A DNA stretch of 64,000 bases. Origin: Daphnia pulex (taxonomy: Eukaryota > Arthropoda > Branchiopoda > Diplostraca > Daphniidae). The first letter of the stretch is position 1, and every line of letters starts with the position of its first letter. Both the position numbers and the translations under genes were made by a program. This document shows positions 1 through 10,860 of this stretch, one piece after another. The notes below the pieces were generated by a model. It was not told the DNA's origin. It saw only the letters and a list, made by a program, of their open reading frames with translations, and ran no database searches. The stretch lies in contig NC_060023.1 of assembly GCF_021134715.1 (NCBI RefSeq), positions 4,526,001 to 4,590,000 on the forward strand, read 5' to 3'.

Positions 1-640
1 AAAACAGCCCGTAAATAGCATGGTTGATTTAACCGTGATTTACCACTCTCAGGCTCACCATACCAATAAACAACAACGAGTGGTCCACTGATGTAGGTGG
101 ATATTGGGAATATTGCTGATGAATTCTTGCAATCCCCTGTCTTGTTTGATGTTTGGACTACATTGGGTTACAAATATTAAATGTATGGAATTTATTTCAG
201 TACTTTTTACAACTGTTCTAAATTATATTTATATTTTCTTTTCTTTTATAGTGAAAAGAAAGATTTACCAACAGAAAAAGGAATGAGTATGCCATCACAA
301 GTAAGCTGAGGCTCATATTGACGACAAATCTTCTGGTTGTTTGAACAAATTATTATGTGTAATGCAGGTATTCATTTCATGATTACTGCACTAAATGAAG
401 ATGTCGACTTGCTCTTGTTTTGATTTTATGAACTTGGTTCTAAATCACAAACTAGCCTTTTTCGCCTTTAATTTCCGCTAACCATTCCGCCGAAGAGATC
501 AACTAGTTGAGCCAACTACCTCTTGATTGTCCCGAGATGTCTTGAAAATCATCGTTTACGCTTATTCTGTTCGTGGGAATGTTTGACAACATCAACCTGC
601 TCATTTACCGTCATCTACGTTATCATCTATTGTGTGTAAT
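1..640. repeat. Left arm of a large diverged inverted repeat
   Basis: Read in reverse complement, this segment matches 7450-7910 plus 11680-11822. Shared blocks include a near-identical stretch around 301-345 (matching about 7800-7850) and one around 490-530 containing GATCAACTAGTTGAGCC (matching about 7600-7640 with small changes). The first bases, AAAACAGCCCGTAAAT, match the complement of 11805-11822. Identity looks moderate, with many small indels. No coding capacity was recognised. It is either one end of a very large foldback element or an old inverted duplication; the arm continues beyond the window start. Confidence 0.65.
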
Positions 641-800
641 GCATGCGTGTAACTTGACCGCGCCCCCTTTAAGACGGACAAATATACTGTGATGCGATGA
701 GCATTTAAAAATAAAAAATCTTTCTACAATTAAACGTTAAATAACTTTACAAATATATTATAAACACAGTTTGGTTGTCCTTCACAGCTAGCATGTCTTT

Positions 801-1815
801 ATTGGTAAAATATTTTTTCCGACAATATTCTTCGATCGATAACCCACATATTGGTATAATATTATATTATTACTTTGTTGCGACAAGGTGGCTGTTAAAT
901 TTTTTTGTTATTTTCCCAATAAATGACTATTATAAAAAAAGAATAAATTAATATATATATTTTTTTTATTTTCCCAATAACGGATAATTAGATAAGGAAT
1001 ACATCGTTTTCTATGAAAAAGCTATAGTCTTTAACATTTACCACACGTTCAAAATCCTAAACTATTGGTTAGGTGCTGCCTTTTAAGCCGAGAGTGGGTT
1101 TGAACCATCATCTTTTGAGTCACCAATTCAATGCTATAACCACTACACCAGCAACGGAGATGATTATAAAGTCCCGATGTGAACAGATGGATAGTGCATA
1201 CTTACACATTGTCATGGTTATAGCCCAGCGTGAGCAAATTGATTTAATTACATCAGTGTAGGAATTTATGATTATTGAGACTATTTGTTTCATAAGTCAT
1301 TTGTTTGCTGAAAGTGGGTTTGAACAAACCTCCATAGAATTACCTATATGGATATATAGTAATATCAGTTTTAACATTTCATCTCCTTAACGTTTAAGAT
1401 AAATTATATCACGATAGCGTGAAGGTAGAGTTTTAAATTCGAAGTACGTAAGTTAGTTGTTCAAGACTTGTGCAAGATTTGGATTTTAAGACAATTGGAT
1501 TGTTCATTTAGGCAATTGTATGCAGAACTAACGAATTGAATACGATATAAAACATTTGGGACTTTGAACGCATGTTAAATGTAAAAGACTATAGCTTTTT
1601 CATAAAAAAAGGATTTATTACTTTTTTAATGGTCCGTTATTGGGAAAATAACAAAAAGTAATATTGATTTATTCATCTTTCATAAAAGTCATTCATTGGG
1701 AAAACAACAAAACAATTTAACAGTCACCTTGACGCAGCAAAGTAATAATCTAAAATTATACCAATATGTGGGTTATCGACCGAAGAATATTCTCGGAAAA
1801 GAATATTTTACCATT
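801..1815. repeat. Foldback (inverted-repeat) element with tRNA-like core
   Basis: Arms at about 801-1032 and 1587-1815 are inverted copies of each other. Both carry TTATTTTCCCAATAA-type blocks, a match around ACCCACATATTGGTATAAT, and an AGCTATAGTCTTT block at the inner ends. Between the arms, 1075-1165 on the minus strand reads as a tRNA-like head, with an A-box-like GGTGTAGTGGTTA and a B-box-like GGTTCAAACCC. There is no open reading frame of note. It fits a non-autonomous foldback/MITE with a captured or nested tRNA-derived SINE. No target duplication was identified. Confidence 0.6.
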
Positions 1816-1989
1816 ACGGGACTAGACTTATCCCTTTTTTGGCCGTAGGGACATCCTTGGCGAGATCCTCTGGATCTGTCTATTGCCTGTCGGGACAAAC
1901 CCCTATAGGGAATCCCCTCTTAACCCTTGTTTACGTGGCTTCTAGAAGCTAAAAACTGTTAGTGCCTCAAGTCGAAAAACATTTATAAT

Positions 1990-2058
1990 ATCGCTGTTGG
2001 TGTAGTGGTTATAGCATTGGATTGGTGATTCAAGGTGTGATGGTTCAAACCCACTCAA
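1990..2058 (+). repeat. tRNA-like sequence (SINE head)
   Basis: It contains GGTGTAGTGGTTA (A box), a 5 bp anticodon-type stem TTGGA/TTCAA, and GGTTCAAACCC (B box). It is nearly the same as the minus-strand unit at 1075-1165. The acceptor stem does not close well, so this looks like a tRNA-derived repeat rather than a working tRNA gene. Confidence 0.5.
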
Positions 2059-2514
2059 GACCAAAAACAAAACAGTCAATATTGTCTAATAACAAGATGA
2101 AGATGAATAAATATTCCTCACTGGACTATAAAACCATAAACACGACAACCAAGTATCCGTCAAAATTTTAAAAGTAAAAGTAAAACTGTTATTTCACCAA
2201 TAAAAGTAAAATAAGTAAAACAAGTTGAAAAAATATTGTGAGCCAACAAATTTGGGTGCAAAAATATATTGGAAAAATATTTAAAAAAATTATTTTACCA
2301 ACATCTCAATTGTAGGAATATAATATTTTAGCAATATTTGGGAAATATACTCTGCTAGCTGGGTTTCGACGGACGCCGGACCGACGTCTTCGGATTGCGT
2401 AGAATTATTCCGACTGCCTCTCTGCTTTATTAAATTATCGCCTTTTTTTGATTGTGTAGCTTTGCCGGTTTTTTTCTTTATTCCGGCATGGGTTTTGTTT
2501 TTATCTTTCTAATA

Positions 2515-3260
2515 TTTCGGGCGATATTTTAGAAAAAAATATCCAGCGAGGAAACCAGTCGCGTAAGCATAAGCGCAAGGCACGCAAACACCTTGAACGA
2601 ACAGGCTTTTCTCGGGCTTTTCAGCAAGGCGCAAACATTGCAAGTCGTTATCGCATTTAAGTAAAGAAAGGTGCAGAAATGGATTCTAAAATAAAACTTT
2701 GTTAGATCCTTTTTCATTGCATTATTCGTCTTCCGCATAATAAAGTGTGCGTGAAAGTGAAAACTTATTCGCCGTGGATTACAGATACGCGCGTACAAAT
2801 TAGACTTTTTCCGACTTCATATTCGGATTCAGCGGGAAAACTTGGGTAAGAGGTTGATTTTTATTCATTTTGGCGGTAGCCTGCGGGAGTTAGTATTTTG
2901 CGAGCAAATTTTTTACGAAGAAAGTCCGCCCTGTTACGATAAGCGATTTACGTCGTTTTTTTCCTTGAAAAAAAAGTGTCGTAAACTAATAACTCCCGCA
3001 GGCTGCCGCCAAAATTAATGAAAATTATACCTCTTACCCGATGTAAACGCTATTGCATAACCAATGGAATATTGAGCAATCATTTTGTTTAAATTCTCCT
3101 TTTAATTTTTCATTGAAGCCATGACCGAAATTTAAAAAACTACTAAGACCGTTGTACGCAATAAAAGTATAAAAAGCACAATCCAGTTCGTCCCTGATGT
3201 TTTCGTGCGCTAGTCTTACGCTATTAGTTTCTCGTTTGAATTTATTTTTCTAAAATATCA
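2515..3260. repeat. Compound foldback with inner 200 bp hairpin MITE
   Basis: The outer ends match inverted: GATATTTTAGAAAAA at about 2524 and its complement near 3245, each followed inwards by GCGTAAG-type sequence. Inside, 2846-2905 and 2984-3043 form a much cleaner hairpin: GGGTAAGAGGT at the tip and GCCTGCGGGAGTTA in the arms. The hairpin is about 200 bp and non-coding, consistent with a MITE inserted in, or derived from, an older foldback. The 1816-2514 stretch before it and 3261-3686 after it show nothing else I can name. Confidence 0.5.
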
Positions 3261-4019
3261 CCCAAGCTAAAACACAATACGACAGCAATAGCAAAGATGC
3301 GCTTTCGAAAGTTAAACGGTCATTTTAAAGAAGCGGACAGGCAGGCGGGAAATGTTGAAATTATAAAAGGATTTGTCACTGTTAACGAGGCTTCTGTATT
3401 GATTTTAACACAGGGTATTTAATGAATCATTCCAACTTGTGGAGCTTCTGGCATGACCAGGTGAAAGAGAATAAACTGTTCATGGCACATTTACACACAT
3501 ACATAGAATTAACGATAAACGTGTGACGACAACGTCCACACGTGATGATCAGGAAAGACTGAGAGTTGTGAAACGATAACGTTTCCACAATGCAGCAATA
3601 CGTACATATATAAATGATGTGCCATGACAAACTATAAGATAGTAGTTTACAATAATTACCGGTGATGAAGATGGAATGAAGCACACTTAGGGCGCATTTT
3701 GGCGTCAACTATTGTTCAACTGCAGTTGATGAAAATATGTTTTTGCGTCAATCCCCCGGTAGATGGTTCAACTGGTGGCCGTTTTGGCGACAACCAGAAT
3801 TTTGAGTTCAACTGAAAAAGTTGAATTTTGTCAACGGTGGTCTGGACCACCGTTGAGGTCTAATAGTTCAACTGCCCTGCCAGACGACAATTTATGTATC
3901 AATTGTGTTGCAATAAAAAAGATATTGCAACTGTGTTTTGCTGACTTTCATTATTTTGGCATATTTCAGACGTGTAACTTTTGCTATGGTATTTCATTTG
4001 AAATTTTTTGTAATGTAAG

Positions 4020-5225
4020 ATGGAAATTATCACGAATAATAATTCTGATAAACATGTTTCTCCGAAAGAAATTTGGAATGGTAGAAAAAGCGCTGATCAG
4101 CTTTCCATTGATTATGAAGCTACAGAAGTTTTCCACAGTGAGATTTTATTTCTTATTTTTATCTTGACATGTTAATTGAATGTGTTTTGTAACTATATTT
4201 TAGACCTTTTGGAAGAAAATTGGGAGACCCTGTGTGATACCAAAACAGGAAAGAAAAAAGTTTGGGATACCATTGCAAATGGGTTAGAGGAAGCTGGTTT
4301 TGCTGTTCGTGGTTCAGAAAAAGGCAAAACATGCAAGAACAAATGGGAGAATCTACGTAAAGAATATAGGACATTCCTTTTAAAATACCAAACTGGGAGC
4401 GGTGCATCAGCTACAAAGAAGAAGCCAAAATTCTTCAATGAAATTGAGAAAATTATTGGTAGGCATACTACACTTACATAACTAAAGCGATATTTCAAAT
4501 TTCATATATGCTACTCTTACAGGTAGCAACAACCATTCTTACAAGCCACCATTTGTGAGTGATTCCCTTGAAAAGACACAAAACCCAGCGAAGTTTCAAG
4601 TGAAAAATAATGGCAAGTTTTTCATCATCCAATTTGTTTATAATCATACACTTTTGTCTAATTCATTTGACGTTTATTTACAGAGCCAAATGATGAAATA
4701 ACATGTAATAACTAAAATGGTGAAAAACAAGATGTGAACCAGGCTTTGTGTGAAAAACTGGAAAAGTCAAAGAAAGAAGACAAAGATGTTAGTGATTCTC
4801 CCATTTCAGATACCGAAATTTACAACGACAGCCTGGATGAAAAAAGTTCGAATGATGGGAAACCCAAACAAAAAAAAAGAAAACCAAGCAAGGCTTCAAA
4901 ATCTGAAAAGGTTTTGGAAGTTTTTAAAGATATGAGAAATTCAAGCAACAAACGTCATCTCGAAGAGAGACAAGAACGTCAGAAAATACACGATGAGAGA
5001 ATGCAACAAAGTCAACAAATGATTGATGTCATGAAGAGTTTGATCACAGTGGCTTCCAACCACAAAACAAAGAAATCGACCAAAAACAAACATTCTAAAA
5101 AGAAGGGAAAATCAACATCGTCTCGTGATAATCATGATGGCAATAGAAAAATGAGTACATCCCGCTCAACTTCCAAAGAATCTTCGTCGTCTAGTGATGA
5201 ATCAAGCAGCTCATACACATCATAG
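4020..5225 (+). pseudogene. Harbinger Myb/SANT-like (trihelix) accessory protein gene, one nonsense codon
   Basis: This is the second gene of the Harbinger element. In this superfamily the Myb-like protein binds DNA and helps the transposase reach the nucleus and the ends. The exon model is 4020-4137, 4204-4458, 4523-4612 and 4684-5225; phases agree at every junction, and the third intron needs a GC donor (GCAAGT at 4613). Exon 2 holds the DNA-binding domain: spaced tryptophans in ENWETL, KKVWDTI and KNKWENL, followed by a Lys-rich tail. Exon 4 encodes a Lys/Ser-rich acidic-basic region with a helical Arg/Glu/Gln stretch and a poly-Ser C-terminus. One in-frame TAA at 4713-4715 interrupts exon 4 just after its start, so the product would be truncated after the DNA-binding domain unless splicing differs. 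Confidence 0.75.
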
Positions 5226-5615
5226 GTAATACAGTAATTTAAATAATAACTTTTGGAAATGTTACAATATTTTGTTTCTATAGGGAGAAGATAGTTTGAC
5301 CATACTCAGGAGAAAACTCTTTATCTTTTGTTTGTCTTTATCACAATCGTCAGAACACGGATGCCCCTCTTCATGAAACTATTGCAAATCTCTTAATGCT
5401 AATCGCCAAAACTCTGATTACCAATTTAATGATAACTTGGCAAATCTTCATGACCTTAATAATTGTTCGTCTCTGTCTCGTTTTCGATGAAACTCGGATC
5501 TCTTTCTCTGAAGAAGTCATGTACTGTTGTGTTAACTAATTTAAAATACAGGGAATTTCAGGATGGAAAATTTGAATATCTCATTTTATTTCTTTTACGA
5601 ACAATCATTACATTA

Positions 5616-6809
5616 TCAAATACGTCTTCCAAATCGATTTAGATTGCGTCTTCCTTGGAATGAAGCACATATTTGTTGACGCTTCATTTCAGCAAAGCGA
5701 TCAACCCTACCTTCACGAAATTGATCACGATTCACATTACAATGTAGGTTAGCTTCATCATCCAATCCACCATACAGCACATCACCTCTCTGAATGCAAA
5801 TATTTTGCAAAATGCAGCAAGTAACAACAATCTCGACTCCCTTTTCAATGGTAGAATTAACATCAATACATCGCTTGAACCTATTTTTCAAATCTCCAAA
5901 AGCTAACTCTATAACCATTCTAGTTGAGGATAGCTTTTTATTAAAAACTTTCCTATCAGCAGGCAAAAGCCCATGAATTTTTTTAAAAGGAGTCATCATC
6001 CATACTTTCAGAGGAAATGCGGAATCAGCAATAACGTGATATCGTACGGGATTGAATATACCTTCTTGTGTTTCTAGTTTTTGAAATAAAGAGGAATTCT
6101 GAAACACCGTTGAGTCATGCACACTCCCAGGGAAACCACAAAAGACATAGGAAAAAGAACGATCAGGGAGGGCAGCTGCCATCAAATTGAAGCTATAAAA
6201 TTTTTTATAGTTTCTATATGGGACTTGATTTGGGGCTTTGGGATGGAACGGAATATGGCACCCATCAAGAGCAGAGACCACCCCTGGAAAATTGGCCTTC
6301 ATCTGAAACTTATTTGCAACTGAACGTAGTTTTTCCCTGGTTGGAAATTTGATGAAATCAGATTGTTTCAAAAACATAAACTTGCAAAATTCACCAGTAA
6401 TATTACATATGGTTGACTCTGTTCTGTTAAATTTGTCAGCGAGTAACCTCATAGAGCCCTGGTTACCCAAATACTGAAGATTGATGTAAAGAATCTCGTA
6501 GAGAGTCATGGGTTCACATCCACCATGGAAAGTTACTTGTGATCGGAAGTTGTTGTTCTGTAGATAGTGCAATAGGTACTGGAAAGTTGACCGTGTTACT
6601 CTGAAGTGACGAAAGAAATCTGCATCGGAATAAAGGGTGATGATGTTGAGGTACCCTACTTGTCTAGGATGTCTTTCAATTTCAGAAGTTCCAATAAAAG
6701 TAAGGATTTCTTCTTCTTCGTATTCTGAATCATCTTCTTCACTGCTCGATTCAATTTCATGAAAAACGTACTGGGACAACAATAGCAGTACTGTTTTCAT
6801 ATCGGTCAT
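5616..6809 (-). CDS. PIF/Harbinger transposase (HARBI1-like, DDE_Tnp_4)
   Basis: A 397 aa single-exon frame. It starts with an acidic N-terminus (residues 20-34, Ser/Glu/Asp-rich), then a helix-turn-helix-like region (about 70-140), then the DDE nuclease. Visible catalytic residues are D182 in ALDGCHI, D262 in VIADSAF and E301 in VIELAFG, with the family block FPGSVHDS at about 226-233. The length fits HARBI1-type transposases. It excises and reinserts the element with 3 bp TTA/TAA-type target duplications. It runs convergently to the Myb-like gene, which is the usual Harbinger layout. No frameshift or stop is seen, so it could be functional, although its partner gene has a stop codon. Nothing in the sequence suggests domestication, because intact TIRs flank it. 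Confidence 0.93.
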   Translation of the reverse strand: MTDMKTVLLLLSQYVFHEIESSSEEDDSEYEEEEILTFIGTSEIERHPRQVGYLNIITLYSDADFFRHFRVTRSTFQYLLHYLQNNNFRSQVTFHGGCEPMTLYEILYINLQYLGNQGSMRLLADKFNRTESTICNITGEFCKFMFLKQSDFIKFPTREKLRSVANKFQMKANFPGVVSALDGCHIPFHPKAPNQVPYRNYKKFYSFNLMAAALPDRSFSYVFCGFPGSVHDSTVFQNSSLFQKLETQEGIFNPVRYHVIADSAFPLKVWMMTPFKKIHGLLPADRKVFNKKLSSTRMVIELAFGDLKNRFKRCIDVNSTIEKGVEIVVTCCILQNICIQRGDVLYGGLDDEANLHCNVNRDQFREGRVDRFAEMKRQQICASFQGRRNLNRFGRRI

Positions 6810-7449
6810 TTTCCCTGTTGATCAACGAAATCCATTTCAAATATTGAGAACAATTAAACAAATAAAAACAAACTTACAGATTTTTTAATGAACGTAGATT
6901 TTTCAAAAATAGCGAATTGCTCATAACACAACGAATTGTTTTATTTTTGACAGATGTCTTATTACAATGGGTAGTGATAAACAGCAATGTAAACTCAAGT
7001 CAAGTAAAATGTATAAAACTCCATCTGGCGGAAACCCATTTTTCAACTTCCATTTTGTCGTCAACCGATCAACTTTTCCCTAGTTGAACTGAATGGTTCA
7101 ACCGTACTGCTAAAAACCATTTTAGCGTCAACGCTGAACAAAAGTTCAACTAAAACAGTTCAACAAAAGGTAGACGCCAAAATGCGCCCTTAATCAAAAG
7201 AACAATCAGATATTTCTGTAGAGAGAGCAAAACGAACGCTTCGTGTCCATTCACTAAGCGTGGTCAGAAGCAGAAGATAAGAAAAAGAATTGAGGGAAGA
7301 GACAAAGGCTACAACCCCAAGGCCGAGGACCTGCCTCCCTTTCTTAGCATAGAATGAATTCAGCTAGAGCCATCTGGCGGTCACTCGGTGAAGGTCGTGT
7401 TTGTTGAAAAACTCAACAGGAAATTCGAAGTGATTGACTTATATTTATT

Positions 7450-7910
7450 GACCATAATCTTTTGCATTACATGATAAGAGATAATAATGTAGATGTCAGT
7501 ACTGGAGCAGGTTGATTATGCGGAACCTTATCACGAATACCGAATCCACTACGAACAGATGCATACGCAATGTTTTCCAAGACATTTGAAAATCGGGAGG
7601 TAGTTGCGGCTCAACTAGTTCATCTCTTTGGCCGAAATGCGCCTGAATGGTAAGCGGAAGTCAGGCTTGTTACGAGGCTTGTTCCTGATTGAGAATAGTT
7701 TTCTGAGTTAATCAAATAAGAACAAGAACACATGACGTTTTCATTTTAAAAGTGCTTTATTAATGAAAATAATTCCTGCATTTACACATTATAATAATTG
7801 GGTCAAATAACCAGAAGATATGCCGTAAACATGAGCCTCAACTTACTTTTGATGGCCGGGCTATCCATATTTCCGGACCTTTTTTTCATTTTAGTATTAA
7901 AAAAAATAAG
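7450..7910. repeat. Right arm of the large inverted repeat (first part)
   Basis: In reverse complement this aligns with about 301-640 at the window start, including the conserved GAGCCTCAACTTAC and AACTAGTTCATCTCTTTGGC blocks. The arm resumes at 11680-11822, after the LTR element. The 7193-7449 stretch between the Harbinger target site and this arm, and the purine-rich 7911-8158 stretch with a TATATATA run near 8092, hold no gene that I recognise. Confidence 0.6.
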
Positions 7911-8162
7911 AAATTTAAATGTATGCAAGAACAGTTGTAATAAGTATTGATATGTGTGAGGAAGTCAGAACGAGAGAGAGAGTAGAATGCGGCTCAGATC
8001 AGTATATTGGACGACCAATGCTCTGTGAAGAGCAGACAGAGACTGAGAGAGACTGAGTGGGAGTCAGAGACATAGGGAGGGGGTCCTCTCCTATATATAG
8101 AGCCGATGGGTGCCGTGTTGCCAGATGGCATATCATCACAATATGAATCACATACATACTAC

Positions 8163-8346
8163 TGTCGCGTGGTCAATGACCACGCTATGTGATACGTCTG
8201 GTATGTAGTCCAACCGGAAGTACTGTATGACCGTGCCGGCCTAGCCGGGTATATAAGCGTAGAGCATCGGGCTGTCCGGGGCTGTCTGACAGTGACTGTA
8301 CTAGAATGTAGTATTAGCAATACACTCCTTATCCTTGTATGTTACA
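8163..8346 (+). repeat. 5' LTR
   Basis: 184 bp, TGTCGCG...TGTTACA. It contains a GTATATAAG box near 8250 that is a likely TATA element for the element's own transcription. Confidence 0.9.
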
Positions 8347-8361
8347 TGGTGGAGATGCAGG
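8347..8361 (+). promoter_or_regulatory. Primer-binding site, tRNA-Ala type
   Basis: TGGTGGAGATGCAGG directly abuts the 5' LTR. TGGTGGAGATGC is complementary to the conserved 3' end of tRNA-Ala including CCA (tRNA end from general knowledge). This supports minus-strand priming by tRNA-Ala. Confidence 0.75.
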
Positions 8362-8598
8362 CCTCATAGGGTAAGTCCGTTTTTCTCCATCGTGTTGTAA
8401 TTTATTCGCAGTGTGTGCCGTGAAATTGCGGTGGTGCGGATTTGTTCCGGCCAAGCTACGATGTGACGGAGAAAACGGCGCCTTGAGTGCGATCCCTGGT
8501 AACAAGGGTGAGGAGAACGGAGCGGGGGATAAGTAGAAATTTGGGAGTAGCATTTGTTGTTTGTTGTTGATTGTTGATTTGTTGTTTTGTTGTTGCTA

Positions 8599-9420
8599 GC
8601 GCACGGTGAGCAGCGGGTTTCAGACCGCGGGCAAGATCCGGGGTCGCTTGAAAACGCACGTTGAGCGGAAAAAGCGTGAGCCTTTTGTCCGCAAGAAACG
8701 GGGTCGGTTATAAGCGCACGGTGAGCAGCGAGCTTTTTTGGCCACGTGCAAGACCTGGGGTCGCTTGGAAAAAAACGCACGTTGAGGGAAAAAGCGTGAG
8801 CCTTTTGTCCGCGAAACGGGGTCTTTGTAGGAAGCGCACGGTGAGCAGCGAGCTTTTTGGCCGCGTGCAAGACCTGGGGACGCTTGGAAAAAAACGCACG
8901 TTGAGGGAAAAAACGTGAGCCTTTTGTCCGCGAAACGGGGTCGTTATAGGAAGCGCACGGTGAGCAGCGAGCTTTTTGGCCGCGTGCAAGACCTGGGGTC
9001 GCTTGGGAAAAAACGCACGTTGAGGGAAAAAGCGTGAGCCTTTTGTCCGCGAAACGGGGTCGTTGTAGGAAGCGCACGGTGAGAAGCGAGCTTTTTGGCC
9101 GCGTGCAAGACCTGGGTCGCTTGAAAACGCACGTTGAGCGGAAAAAGCGTGAGCCTTTTGTCCGCAAGAAACGGGGTCGTTTGGTTTGTAAGCACACAGT
9201 GAGCAGCGGGAAGCGTCAAGCTTCTGGTCGCGGGCAAGACCTGGGGTCGCTTGAGAGCGCACGTTGAGCGGCAAAAGGTGTAAATCTTTTCGGTTTCCGC
9301 AAGAAACGGGGTCGTTCACAGTGCACAGTGAGCAGCGGAAAGTGTCAAAGCTTTCGGACGCGGGCAAGATCTGGGGTCACTGAAAACGCACGGTGAGCAA
9401 CGGGAAGTGTTTCATTTCTC
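8599..9420 (+). repeat. Tandem array, about 120 bp units, inside the LTR element
   Basis: About seven units are recognised by GCGCACGGTGAGCAGCG-type starts at 8599, 8714, 8834, 8953, 9072, 9190 and 9321, with a last partial unit near 9386. Each unit also contains CGCACGTTGAG, AAGCGTGAGCCTTTTGTCCGC and CAAGACCTGGGGTCGCTTG-like blocks, so each unit is itself a weak internal duplication. Open frames run through the array on both strands, but they change frame between units and have no recognisable domains. Confidence 0.85.
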
Positions 9421-10049
9421 GGAGGTTGCAACATGCCGGGATCATTTAGTGTTTTGTTCGTGTTCTTTTTTTGTTTGTTTGTTTGTTGTGTTGTGGAGAA
9501 GTGAGCTGTTTTGATGGGGAGGAGACGAACAAAGTGGCCGAAGAAGGAAGGCAGTTGGACCGGTGGAGAGAGAGCTTGATCAGCCCCTATGGAGCGGGAG
9601 ATCGACAAGAGAATTGGCGATGGCGAGAGGGTCGAAGAGAGACCGGTGGAAGGAGCGGAGAAGAAAGACCAACGGAGAGAGAGCGATTGAAAGAGACCTA
9701 CGGGAGAAGAGAAGCTGCGAGACCGGCAGTAGGTCGAGCGCCTGACAGCAAGGCGAGCGGCGAGCGACGGCGGAGAGAGCGACGAGCGGCGGAGATAGAG
9801 AGCGACGACGAGAGAGGCGGAGAGAGAGAGCGACGACGAGAGAGGCGGCGAGAGGAGCGAGCGACGAAAGAGGCGGCGAGAGGAGCGAGCGACGGAAGAG
9901 ACAACGGAGAGAGAGAGCGACGGAGACGACAGAGCGGGCTAGAAACAATGGAGCTAGAGAAAGAAGAAGGAACGAGAGCGACAGAGGAGAGAGCGACGGG
10001 CGGAGAGTGCGACAGAGAAGAGAGCGACGAGCGGAGAGCGGAGAGAGCG

Positions 10050-10860
10050 ACGAGCGACGAGCGGAGAGAGCGACGAGCGACAGCGGAGAGAGCGACGAGC
10101 GGAGAGAGCGACGAGCGGAGAGAGCGACGAGCGGAGAGAGCGACGAGCGGAGAGAGCGACGAGCGGAGAGAGCGACGAGCGGAGAGAGCGACGAGCGGAG
10201 AGAGCGACGAGCGGAGAGAGCGACGAGCGGAGAGAGCGACGAGCGGAGAGAGCGACGAGCGGAGAGAGCGACGAGCGGAGAGAGCGACGAGCGGAGAGAG
10301 CGACGAGCGGAGAGAGCGACGAGCGGAGAGAGCGACGAGCGGAGAGAGCGACGAGCGGAGAGAGCGACGAGCGGAGAGAGCGACGAGCGGAGAGAGCGAC
10401 GAGCGGAGAGAGCGACGAGCGGAGAGAGCGACGAGCGGAGAGAGCGACGAGCGGAGAGAGCGACGAGCGGAGAGAGCGACGAGCGGAGAGAGCGACGAGC
10501 GGAGAGAGCGACGAGCGGAGAGAGCGACGAGCGGAGAGAGCGAAGAGCGGAGAGAGCGACGAGCGGAGAGAGCGACGAGCGGAGAGAGCGACGAGCGGAG
10601 AGAGCGACGAGCGGAGAGAGCGACGAGCGGAGAGAGCGACGAGCGGAGAGAGCGACGAGCGGAGAGAGCGACGAGCGGAGAGAGCGACGAGCGGAGAGAG
10701 CGACGAGCGGAGAGAGCGACGAGCGGAGAGAGCGACGAGCGGAGAGAGCGACGAGCGGAGAGAGCGACGAGCGGAGAGAGCGACGAGCGACAGAGGAGAG
10801 AGCGACGAGCGACAGATGAGAGAGCGACGAGTGACAGAGGAGAGAGCGACGAGTGACAGA
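10050..10860 (+). repeat. 16 bp purine-rich minisatellite (CGACGAGCGGAGAGAG)n
   Basis: About 45 nearly perfect copies of a 16 bp unit lie within a wider purine-biased tract (about 9560-10930). Because 16 is not a multiple of 3 and the unit contains no stop, every forward frame stays open and repeats the same 16-residue Arg/Glu/Ser pattern every 48 bp. That produces a 461 aa open frame at 9471-10856 that lacks an ATG at its start. Confidence 0.95.

Larger units (their letters stand above)
3690..7189. mobile_element. PIF/Harbinger DNA transposon, 3500 bp, near-intact
   Basis: The element is bounded by perfect 17 bp terminal inverted repeats, GGGCGCATTTTGGCGTC at 3690-3706 and its complement at 7173-7189. 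TTA is present on both sides (3687-3689 and 7190-7192), the 3 bp target duplication expected of PIF/Harbinger. Both subterminal regions are rich in GTTCAAC/GTTGAAC words, which are plausible transposase or Myb-partner binding sites (inference). It carries the two convergent genes typical of the superfamily: a Myb/SANT-like protein (+) and a DDE transposase (-). The transposase frame is open throughout; the partner gene has one in-frame stop. The perfect TIRs suggest fairly recent movement. Confidence 0.93.

Noticed and set aside
1075..1165. Functional tRNA gene on the minus strand
   Set aside because: A and B boxes are present, but the acceptor stem does not pair and several copies exist in repeats. 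SINE-like.
2529..2798. 89-codon minus-strand open frame
   Set aside because: It lies within a foldback arm and loop, has no recognisable domain and its composition looks like chance.
8364..9367. Long minus-strand open frames (277, 219 and 97 codons) over the 120 bp array
   Set aside because: They arise from stop-poor tandem repeats, shift frame between units and show no domain. They are treated as by-products of the array.
8599..9420. Possible CRISPR-like repeat array
   Set aside because: The units are tandem with no unique spacers, in a eukaryotic LTR element flanked by LTRs.
9471..10856. A 461-codon Arg/Glu-rich open frame as a protein-coding gene
   Set aside because: It has no ATG start, its openness follows automatically from the 16 bp repeat, and a second frame is equally open. 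It is kept only as a finding.
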